Origin: Paenibacillus pinihumi DSM 23905 = JCM 16419
Lineage (GTDB): Bacteria; Bacillota; Bacilli; Paenibacillales; Paenibacillaceae
Length of the DNA stretch: 64,000 nt
Assembly: GCF_000422505.1 (NCBI RefSeq)
Contig: NZ_AULX01000006.1
Span: 496,001 to 560,000, forward strand
Direction: 5' to 3'
In this document: positions 57,537 through 64,000 of the stretch, piece by piece
Layout of the letters: every line of letters starts with the position of its first letter
How positions within the stretch are numbered: the stretch's first letter is position 1
Made by a program: the position numbers and the translations under genes
The notes under the pieces: generated by a model
Seen by the model: the letters and a program-made list of their open reading frames with translations, nothing else
Databases searched by the model: none
Told to the model about the DNA's origin: nothing

Positions 57537-58286
57537 TTAATACTGTCTTCTAATAGCGAGGAAGCTGGTGCGGCTATCCCATCTGAATGTAACTGCAGCC
57601 AACACTACGAAGAGGACGGTGAATAGAAACAGCAGACTCATAGGCACAAGAACCTCTGTTAGTTGGCCTGTGAGCGCAGCGGTCTGCCCGTTAATCATGT
57701 GGGCGAACGGGAAGAACTCGCCTGTCAGCTTGATCCAGGCTGGTGCCTGTTCCAGACTATAGAACGCGCTGCTCCCGAAAATCATCGGAATTTGCAGCAG
57801 ATTGGATAAACTGTTGATTTGGCCTTCATTGGATGCCAGATTCGCTATGACAAAGCCAAGTGCTGTAAAGCACAGCGTTCCCAAAAGCAGCAGCCCTGTA
57901 AACAGAAGCAGGTTGACAATGGAATACGTCAAACCAAATAACAGCAAACCTGTTGCCAAAATGATTCCGTTGATCGCCAGTCCGACTACTGTTCTGGCGA
58001 GGGTAACTGTGAGGATGAAAGACAGGATGGAAAACGGGGTCATCATGAGCAGCTTGTAGACACCGCGGCTTCTTTGCTGATACACCTGAAAGGCGATTCC
58101 CTGCACTCCCCAGAATAAAGCTCCGAGAGCGGTAACACCGGCGATCAGCTTCTCCTGATACTCTGGCGTATCGAAATACATCCCCAGCCCGATTAGCAGT
58201 GCCAACGGAAAAATCAGTGAATAGAACAGCGTGATCTTATCCTTTAGCGTTAACCCCAGCATAGCCGCAAAGATGGTGCTTTTCAT
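57537..58286 (-). CDS. ABC-2 type permease (export system 1)
   Basis: 249 aa with six hydrophobic segments, starting MKSTIFAAMLGLTLKDKITL and containing YQQRSRGVYKLLMMTPFSIL, the usual ABC-2 loop. It overlaps the ATPase gene by 4 bp and exports a drug, lipid or peptide; substrate unknown. Controlled with the PadR gene upstream. Confidence 0.88.
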   Translation of the reverse strand: MKSTIFAAMLGLTLKDKITLFYSLIFPLALLIGLGMYFDTPEYQEKLIAGVTALGALFWGVQGIAFQVYQQRSRGVYKLLMMTPFSILSFILTVTLARTVVGLAINGIILATGLLLFGLTYSIVNLLLFTGLLLLGTLCFTALGFVIANLASNEGQINSLSNLLQIPMIFGSSAFYSLEQAPAWIKLTGEFFPFAHMINGQTAALTGQLTEVLVPMSLLFLFTVLFVVLAAVTFRWDSRTSFLAIRRQY

Positions 58287-58993
58287 ATGACCGCCCCCAT
58301 TGTTTTATTCAAGTACAGCTCCTCCAGCGTTTCAGACTGGTGCTGCATCAACAGTTCCCCGGCAGTGCCCTCGGCAGCCACTTTCCCTTTATCAATCAGG
58401 AGAATCCGGTCTGCAAGCTTCCCGACCTCTTCCATGTCGTGCGAGGTGAAAATGATCGCTGTCCCCTTCGCCGACAACTCACGAATCAGTTCATGAATGT
58501 CCCGTCTGGCCCGCGGGTCCAAAGCAGCGGTAGGCTCATCGAGAAACAGCAGCTTCGGTGAATGGGCCAGTGTAAGCGCAATAGCGAGTCTCTTTTGCTG
58601 TCCTCCTGACAGCCGGGAAGCCTCCAGCTTCTCCATCCCTTGAAGGCCCGATATCGCAAGCAGCTCGATGGACCGCTGCCGCGACAGCTTTTGTCCATAG
58701 AAAGCTGCGAACATTCGCAGGTTCTGCATGACTGTCATGCCGGGGAAAAACGGTGTATCCTGAAGCTGCACGCCTACCTGGCTGCGGTAATTCTCCTCCC
58801 AGTAAGTGACGGTTCCGGCATCCGCCTTTCTCAGACCGAGCATCATATCCATAGATGTCGATTTACCTGCGCCGTTCGGCCCGATAATCGCGATTATTTC
58901 TCCTTCTGCTGCCTGGATGCTCACCCCGTCTACGACCTTCCGCTCCCCGTAGTGCTTGACGAGACCTTTCGCTTGAACCAAAGATTTAATCAT
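58283..58993 (-). CDS. ABC transporter ATPase (export system 1)
   Basis: 236 aa. Walker A GPNGAGKST, signature LSGGQQKRLAIALTL, Walker B LLFLDEPTAALDP, H-loop TSHDMEE. CcmA/DrrA-like exporter ATPase. It follows the PadR gene at once and precedes its permease, so the three make a self-regulated drug-export operon. Confidence 0.92.
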   Translation of the reverse strand: MIKSLVQAKGLVKHYGERKVVDGVSIQAAEGEIIAIIGPNGAGKSTSMDMMLGLRKADAGTVTYWEENYRSQVGVQLQDTPFFPGMTVMQNLRMFAAFYGQKLSRQRSIELLAISGLQGMEKLEASRLSGGQQKRLAIALTLAHSPKLLFLDEPTAALDPRARRDIHELIRELSAKGTAIIFTSHDMEEVGKLADRILLIDKGKVAAEGTAGELLMQHQSETLEELYLNKTMGAVI

Positions 58994-58994
58994 C

Positions 58995-59537
58995 TTAATC
59001 CTCCTCGCGTTTACGTACTATTTCGGACTTCAGTTTTTGCAGAAAGCTTAAATGAAGCTCGTAGTGATCGTACATATTATCGAACGAAAGCCGGACAATT
59101 GCAGGGAGATCTCCTTCCTGTTGTTTTTGCTCCTCCCCGTACTTCATTTCCTCATAATCCTTTGTTATTTTCGCAATTTGCTGGTCCAGAGCTGCCACTG
59201 CTTCATCAGCCGGTATCCATGCAAGAAATGAAATGCCGGTATACAACGGAGCCGGGAAAGCGATCGAAGATATGCTCAGTGATTCTGTAATGAGCTTCTT
59301 CATCTCCTGCTCCCCGCTTGGGGTAATCCGGTAGATGGCCTTGGAGCGGTTGCCTGTTTGCTCCACCGAAGCAATCTCTACAAATTTCTCTTGCTCCATT
59401 TTTTTAAGCGCATGATAAATCGATCCGGGCAAAATTCCCGCCCATTTGTCAGATTGCAGCATTTGGAGCATCTGATGCATTTGGTATCCGGACATCGGTC
59501 CGTTTCTTAATAAGCCCAACACCATAAGACGGGTCAT
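58995..59537 (-). CDS. PadR-family transcriptional regulator
   Basis: 180 aa from the ATG at 59537 (MTRLMVLGLLRNGPMSGYQM), with GGAGG 8 nt upstream. Winged helix with GSIYHALKKMEQEKFVEIAS and TPSGEQEMKKLITESL, then a helical dimer domain. First gene of the export operon, so autoregulated through the palindrome at 59559-59576. Confidence 0.92.
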   Translation of the reverse strand: MTRLMVLGLLRNGPMSGYQMHQMLQMLQSDKWAGILPGSIYHALKKMEQEKFVEIASVEQTGNRSKAIYRITPSGEQEMKKLITESLSISSIAFPAPLYTGISFLAWIPADEAVAALDQQIAKITKDYEEMKYGEEQKQQEGDLPAIVRLSFDNMYDHYELHLSFLQKLKSEIVRKREED

Positions 59538-59558
59538 TTCTAAAACCTCCAATTTTGT

Positions 59559-59617
59559 ATAGTCAACGTTGAATATTATTTGATTTTTATAGTATCACTA
59601 TTAAATTACAATGTAAA
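59559..59617 (-). promoter_or_regulatory. PadR operon promoter and operator
   Basis: Minus strand TTTACA (59617-59612), 17-bp spacer, TACTAT (59594-59589), then the palindrome ATAGTCAACGTTGAATAT (59559-59576, perfect TCAACGTTGA core) between the -10 and the ribosome site. The palindrome is a good candidate PadR operator. Confidence 0.65.
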
Positions 59618-59660
59618 GCCCAAATTGTAAAAAATGGAATACACCATGACACCGCACAGC

Positions 59661-59697
59661 AAAAACAGCCCTCACCGATACTAACCGGCGGAGCTGT
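59661..59697 (-). terminator. intrinsic terminator of export operon 2
   Basis: Minus strand ACAGCTCCGCCGG and CGGTGAGGGCTGT pair with two wobbles, followed by TTTTTG, 37 bp past the second ABC-2 permease stop. Confidence 0.65.
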
Positions 59698-59733
59698 CCG
59701 AACGAAGAAGCTCAATATGCTGTTGTTGTCGGC

Positions 59734-60477
59734 CTACTCGATATCCCAGCGGAAGAAGCGGATTCCGATGATGATCCCAGCAGTCAGAATGCTGCCCAGA
59801 ACGATCGCATCCAATGTGCTGGCAGAGGTGAAGAGCTGTCCTGTCCAGCCATTTTGCATCATATGTACCGCATATTTAAGCGGAATAAACATGGATACAG
59901 TCTGCAAGCCATTTGGCAGATTATCGAGGGGAATTGTCGCGCCGGACAGAAACATCATCGGATACATCGCAACAAAACCAATCGCCATTGCGCTCTGAAA
60001 CCGTTTGGCAATACTTGCAACCACAAAGCCTATAGCGAAAAACGTAACCGCTGAGAAAATCAGCGACAGCAAGAATTGCAGCAAATGGTTGGAAACAGGC
60101 GCACCAAACGCATACTTGGCAATTAGAATAATTTCCAGCGCTCCTGCAAAAACGGCGAAGAACCCTTTTGTTAAAATCGCCTGAAACACATAAGCAGGCT
60201 TCAGCGGCGTACCCTTCAACCGTTTATATACCCCTTTTTCCCGGTCAATGACGACTTGCAAACCAATAATGAAGAATCCTGCAGTGAACAGAATAACACC
60301 GATCATGCCTGGAATATACTGGTCAAAATAAGTCATATCCCCGTATTGCCGAGTACCGAACAAGCTTCCGAAGAAATAGAAGCATAAGGCGGGCATAATA
60401 AAGACAAAGAATAAACCGATAATTTCGCGAAAAAACATTCTCATTTCCATTTTCGTATGCGTAAGCATGGCTTGCAT
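59734..60477 (-). CDS. ABC-2 type permease (export system 2)
   Basis: 247 aa, six membrane segments, with VVIDREKGVYKRLKGTPLKP and MAIGFVAMYPMMFLSGATIP, the ABC-2 (YadH/DrrB) pattern. Paired with the ATPase upstream by a 1-bp overlap. Substrate unknown. Confidence 0.88.
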   Translation of the reverse strand: MQAMLTHTKMEMRMFFREIIGLFFVFIMPALCFYFFGSLFGTRQYGDMTYFDQYIPGMIGVILFTAGFFIIGLQVVIDREKGVYKRLKGTPLKPAYVFQAILTKGFFAVFAGALEIILIAKYAFGAPVSNHLLQFLLSLIFSAVTFFAIGFVVASIAKRFQSAMAIGFVAMYPMMFLSGATIPLDNLPNGLQTVSMFIPLKYAVHMMQNGWTGQLFTSASTLDAIVLGSILTAGIIIGIRFFRWDIE

Positions 60478-61217
60478 TATGCGGACACCCCATTCTGAAA
60501 TACAGCCATCTGTAAATAGACATCCTCCATGGTTCCGTTCCCTCCAGGCAGCTGTGCGATAAGCTCATCCGGTGTCCCGCTGGCGAACAGCTTCCCTTCC
60601 ACCACGACAGCAACGCGGTCACAATGCGTTTCTACTTCTTCCATGTCATGCGTGGATACAACAATTGTCTTGCCCTCTTCCTTCATCAGCTCCACAATAT
60701 CCCAAAGTTCTGCACGGGCCTGCGGTTCAAGTCCTGCCGTTGGCTCATCGAGGAATATGATCTCCGGATCATTCACCAGTGCAATTGCCAGTGCAGTGCG
60801 CTGCTGCAAGCCGCCGGACAGTTTTCTGACGTACTTATTCAAGTAAGGCTCCAACGAGAACATGCCGATTATTTCATCCAAGCATCTGGTCTTGTTGTAG
60901 TAGGAATGGAATTGCTTGAGTGCCTCCTTCACCTTCACCCGGTCAAAAAGCGAAGTCGCCTGCAACTGGATACCGATTTTGTGCTTCAGCGTCTCCTCCT
61001 CCTGCACAACATCCAGACCCAAGACGTTGATGCTTCCGCCATCAGCCTTTCGAACCCCCATCAGCATCTCCAGCAACGTTGATTTTCCTGCCCCTTTCGG
61101 GCCGATTACACCATATACCTCCCCTTTATTCACCGACAGAGAGATTCCCTGTACAGCATGGACTTTACCGTAGGATTTTGTAACGTCATTCACCTCAATT
61201 ACATGTTCATTTTTCAT
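60477..61217 (-). CDS. ABC transporter ATPase (export system 2)
   Basis: 246 aa. P-loop region GPKGAGKSTLLE (Lys in place of the usual Asn), signature LSGGLQQRTALAIAL, Walker [21 protein letters not shown]. Similar in design to export system 1, about 1.5 kb away, but no regulator gene is attached. Exporter of unknown substrate, possibly for a peptide product linked to the downstream LanB-like gene. Confidence 0.92.
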   Translation of the reverse strand: MKNEHVIEVNDVTKSYGKVHAVQGISLSVNKGEVYGVIGPKGAGKSTLLEMLMGVRKADGGSINVLGLDVVQEEETLKHKIGIQLQATSLFDRVKVKEALKQFHSYYNKTRCLDEIIGMFSLEPYLNKYVRKLSGGLQQRTALAIALVNDPEIIFLDEPTAGLEPQARAELWDIVELMKEEGKTIVVSTHDMEEVETHCDRVAVVVEGKLFASGTPDELIAQLPGGNGTMEDVYLQMAVFQNGVSA

Positions 61218-61479
61218 TAATGGATGCCTCCCCTTCCGAATACCTGCCAGGCAAGTATTCCATTTATTAAAATGGAAGTTAATACCATGAATTGTTAAAG
61301 TTATAGTCTAATCTTAGCTGAAAAGCAAGCCCGCAACACCGAAATTCAACCTGCATAACACCGCAGAATCATTGCAGTCGCCCAATTGCTTTTGCGGTGT
61401 ACACCAATTCTTCAGCACCGTAAGCATTTTCACCACAGTAAGGAGACACAAGCTATAGGTTGCTTTCTATTATTTTCAG
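61218..61479. other. intergenic region
   Basis: No gene seen; carries the ATPase promoter region and a GC-rich stretch near 61340-61420 without clear structure. Confidence 0.4.
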
Positions 61480-62616
61480 CTAATTTGCATAGGGTTCCGC
61501 CGGTGAACCAACTGCCAGCTCTCTTTGCCGTCTCTGCCTTAATCCTGTATATCTTCCGGTAAGTTCCTGCCAGGTCGTCCCGTAAAGACGCTCCACTGCA
61601 GATGAGATCAGCTCGCACAAAATATGCTTCATATGCGGGGTGATTCCCATTAGCGGCATTAAATAATAGAAGGCGTTAACCGGAATCCGGTAGGCCGCAT
61701 ATGCTGGTGACCCAAAAAGGTGCTCGGCCTGCTTCCCCCAGCGGCCACGGGTCTCATCCTCATAATGATCTTCAAGCGACTTGTACTGCTCTTTGGGAAC
61801 TACCAGCTCCCCTTTAAACGCTACTTTATAAGCCCGGTCATAAAGTGTCTTTGCAACCACCGACCATTGCCGCAACAGCGGATCAGCCCCTGCATAGACC
61901 CCGTCCTCAAGGCAATCAGTAATCGCCTGGACCTGATAGCGAATTTGCCTGCCAAGCTGATCTGTCCAATTCGCCATATGTCTTCTTACCGCATCCGGTT
62001 CGGGGAACTGATTGATGTAGCCTTCAAGCTGGGAGCGGTAAGACAAGTGTCCGCGCAGCAGCCCTTCTTCCGGATACAAGCTGCCGATAATCGCCATAAG
62101 CTGTACAACAAGGCCATATCGTTCCTCATCGCTTATTTCTGTCCGCTCCAGCGTCTCCAATAGCAGCGGGGCTGTATCCGAGTAGAAGCAGCGCAGCATT
62201 TCCCCAAGCTCCGGACTGCCCATGTCTTCGCTGAGATGATCTGCCGGGCCGGATACAATTGTATTATCAGCCTGCAGCGGCTCATACGGCCCCGGCTCGA
62301 ATTCCCACCCGCCAAGCTTGCGGCTTAACGCAATATAAGATTCAGAATTGAGCACTGTACTTGATGGGGAATCCTGCAAATACTCCTCCAGGCGCCTTTT
62401 AATGTATGGCAGCACCTCCTCATAATACCGCTGTTCACCACAGTCCTTAATGTCCACTATAAGGGCCAGATGCGGTCCCAGCTTCCAATGGCGCCGCATA
62501 TATTGCCGCCGGATGCCAAATTGCTCCCTAAGCTCCCTCATGACAGGTCCAAAAGCATGCTTCAGTAGCTCTTCTTTGTTATCGTTGTAATAATAAACTC
62601 TAATGGATTGCCACAT
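61480..62616 (-). CDS. lantibiotic-dehydratase C-terminal (SpaB_C/LanBc)-like protein
   Basis: 378 aa from the ATG at 62616 (MWQSIRVYYYNDNKEELLKH), with GGGGAG 5 nt upstream; the longer frame lies in the intergenic region. IRVYYYNDNKEELLKHAFGP, RRHWKLGPHLALIVDIKD and GPYEPLQADNTIVSG match the stand-alone elimination or cyclisation domain of class I lantibiotic and thiopeptide synthesis. The rest is helical (RYQVQAITDCLEDGV). No precursor peptide, full LanB or cyclase is visible here, so it may act with genes elsewhere. Assignment moderate. Confidence 0.55.
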   Translation of the reverse strand: MWQSIRVYYYNDNKEELLKHAFGPVMRELREQFGIRRQYMRRHWKLGPHLALIVDIKDCGEQRYYEEVLPYIKRRLEEYLQDSPSSTVLNSESYIALSRKLGGWEFEPGPYEPLQADNTIVSGPADHLSEDMGSPELGEMLRCFYSDTAPLLLETLERTEISDEERYGLVVQLMAIIGSLYPEEGLLRGHLSYRSQLEGYINQFPEPDAVRRHMANWTDQLGRQIRYQVQAITDCLEDGVYAGADPLLRQWSVVAKTLYDRAYKVAFKGELVVPKEQYKSLEDHYEDETRGRWGKQAEHLFGSPAYAAYRIPVNAFYYLMPLMGITPHMKHILCELISSAVERLYGTTWQELTGRYTGLRQRRQRELAVGSPAEPYAN

Positions 62617-63041
62617 ACGCTCTCCCCTTCTTTTGCGTAACGACTGCCTCTGCTTGCCCGCGAAAGACACACAGGCCGCCGTCTGTATGTACCGCCAGTC
62701 TGTTCCAGACCGGAAGCCTCCCTATCTGATATACGCAATCACGACAGCTGCTATCACCGGAAAGTAAAAAATGCTTTTGGTGGACTCACCTGCTTCGGTA
62801 TCCTTTTTATTTCAAGCTATGGTGCAATGCTTATCCTATAACTAAATCATAAAACAGCCCAGGAAGTTTTTCACCGAAATCCGACCTGGAGAATAACGCA
62901 GACTTCCTACGTGAACCGCAACTTGAGGGCGCAATACCATTGCGGGTTGGCGTGCTTCAAGACTTCTGTATAGGCGGTACCGTAATAGGACTTGCGGTAG
63001 GCAGTGTCCTCACTCCTCACGGAGCACATCCTGTGCACATT
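62617..63041. other. intergenic region, no precursor peptide found
   Basis: About 425 bp between the LanBc-like gene and the response-regulator terminator. I searched both strands for a small peptide with a ribosome site and found none. A 40-codon minus-strand frame (MCSVRSEDTAYRKSYYGTAY) starts near 63029 without one. Confidence 0.5.
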
Positions 63042-63082
63042 AAAAATCCCCGCCCTCATTCCAATGAATGAGATCGGGGATT
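63042..63082 (-). terminator. intrinsic terminator of the response regulator gene
   Basis: Minus strand AATCCCCG-AT-CTCATTC, loop ATTG, GAATGAG-GG-CGGGGATT, then TTTA. A strong two-part stem 42 bp past the stop. Confidence 0.85.
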
Positions 63083-63123
63083 CCAGAATCAATAATGCTT
63101 CGCGTCGTACAGATCCAATCTGC

Positions 63124-63780
63124 TTACACGATTTCATGGTCATTAATGAGACCAAGCCGGTTCGATTCACTGATTGCCTCTGAGCGGGAACGAACCTTAA
63201 GCTTTTCAAATATGCGGGTCAAGTTATACTCTACTGTCCGTTGGCTCATATACAGCTTGGTTGCAATTTCCCTGTTGCTGCTGCCCTTGGCGACCTCCCG
63301 CAAGATTTGCTGCTCCTTCTCATTGATCGAGACTTCCTCGATCACCTGGCCGTCCGACTGCTGGAACCGGACTTCACTGCGCCGTAATTGCCGCAGCAGA
63401 GGAACAGGAATGACAGCCTCTCCCCGCAAGGAGCAGCGAATGGTCGTAATCAACTGCTCTCTGGATGATGCTTTACTGATAAATCCGGATGCTCCCGCTT
63501 CAATGAGCATATTAAAATGAGCAGCAATATCATATCCCGTATAAATAAGCACAACCGTATCCGGGTGCGCTCCCGTCACCCGGCGGGTCAGTTCCAACCC
63601 GCTAATGACCGGCATGTTCAGATCGAACAGCATCACATCGAACTCTTCCTGCTCAATAAGCTGGAGCGCTTCCGCCCCGGAGAATACGATCGTGACCTTC
63701 ATATCCGAGTCATGTTCAATCATATGTTTTGTTCCTTCTCCGACAGAAGGATGATCGTCCACCAGCAGTACACGAATCAT
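63124..63780 (-). CDS. NarL/ComA-like response regulator
   Basis: 218 aa. Receiver with VLLVDDHPSVGEG, phosphoacceptor Asp in MLFDLNMPVISG, VLIYTGYD and SKASSREQL; C-terminal LuxR helix-turn-helix with LREVAKGSSNREIATKLYMS and QRTVEYNLTRIFEKL. ComA/DegU-type regulator, often quorum controlled. AAAGGAGG precedes the ATG; the kinase gene ends 50 bp upstream. Confidence 0.93.
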   Translation of the reverse strand: MIRVLLVDDHPSVGEGTKHMIEHDSDMKVTIVFSGAEALQLIEQEEFDVMLFDLNMPVISGLELTRRVTGAHPDTVVLIYTGYDIAAHFNMLIEAGASGFISKASSREQLITTIRCSLRGEAVIPVPLLRQLRRSEVRFQQSDGQVIEEVSINEKEQQILREVAKGSSNREIATKLYMSQRTVEYNLTRIFEKLKVRSRSEAISESNRLGLINDHEIV

Positions 63781-63829
63781 AATGCCCCTCCTTTAAGTGC
63801 CTGACAATGAGGCTTGATCAGCCCGGCTG

Positions 63830-64000
63830 TTAGATGGCTTGATGAACCGTACCATGCTGTGGCAGAGGCAGCCAAATCGAGACCTCCAGCCCTTCTCCCA
63901 AAGCCGTCTGAAATTCAACATCTCCTTCAAGGCCCCACACCCGCTCACGAATGCCGGACAGCCCCATATGCTGAAAAGACGATTGAAGCCTTTCCTGCTC
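63830..64000 (-). CDS. sensor histidine kinase, C-terminal end (partial)
   Basis: Only the last 56 codons are in the window. HMGLSGIRERVWGLEGDVEF and GEGLEVSIWLPLPQHG are the G2-box end of a NarL-type kinase ATPase domain (ComP/DegS-like). It is the likely partner of the response regulator downstream. Confidence 0.88.
   Translation of the reverse strand, partial: EQERLQSSFQHMGLSGIRERVWGLEGDVEFQTALGEGLEVSIWLPLPQHGTVHQAI

Noticed and set aside
62907-63209. 100-codon minus-strand frame over the response regulator end
   Set aside because: Partly another frame of the regulator gene and runs through its terminator.

Overview
The window looks like the chromosome of a spore-forming, low-GC Gram-positive bacterium, most likely Paenibacillus or a close relative. 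Pointers are strong AGGAGG ribosome sites, frequent TTG and GTG starts, PBSX-like phage genes, an ArpU-type late regulator, a YyaC-like sporulation protein, an AbrB-type regulator and a MurG2-type glycosyltransferase. The genus is inferred from gene content only.

Bases 1 to about 39,600 are one large prophage whose left end lies outside the window. Almost everything is transcribed leftward. From right to left it holds a tyrosine integrase beside tRNA-Gly(TCC), an ImmA/repressor/Cro lysogeny switch with three copies of one operator, and an early run of small genes with AbrB-like and YyaC-like proteins. A recombination and replication block follows: SbcC-like ATPase, RecT, DnaD/O-like initiator carrying five 19-bp iterons, G39P-like loader, DnaB and RuvC-like resolvase. 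Then come regulators including ArpU, an AT-rich accessory stretch (about 15.7-20.4 kb: AbiC-like protein, ParB-methyltransferase, unknown genes), terminase, portal, a gp7-ADP-ribosyltransferase fusion, scaffold, decoration protein, capsid, connectors, contractile tail sheath and tube, a tail chaperone with a programmed -1 frameshift, and a repeat-built tape measure protein. The sheath and tube predict a contractile (myovirus) particle of PBSX/skin type.

Bases 39,600-40,030 hold four tRNA genes (Gly, Pro, Arg, Gly) and their promoter. The host chromosome follows: an iron-type ABC ATPase with a Fur-like box, an IclR regulator, a four-gene OpuC-type importer, and an operon of a divergent urocanase, a hydantoinase/allantoinase-type amidohydrolase and two M20 carbamoylase-type hydrolases. 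The importer and the catabolic operon have near-identical TTGAC(A/G)...AATAAT promoters. Together they read as a pathway that imports a betaine-like imidazole compound and turns it into glutamate through a hydantoin and an N-carbamoyl amino acid. Ergothioneine or S-methyl-ergothioneine is my best guess for the substrate.

The rest is an alpha-carbonic anhydrase lipoprotein, a decayed stretch with IS110-transposase and sugar-isomerase remnants, a Gfo/Idh/MocA oxidoreductase, a 5'-deoxynucleotidase, a DeoR regulator with a MurG2-type enzyme, two ABC-2 export systems (one with a PadR repressor), a protein resembling the lantibiotic-dehydratase C-terminal domain, and a ComP/ComA-like two-component pair whose kinase runs off the right end.

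The least expected features are five small rightward promoter-terminator units inside the leftward prophage operon, a 117-nt run of four adjoining hairpins with a tRNA T-arm/acceptor mimic, and the urocanase-hydantoinase-carbamoylase-OpuC cluster.
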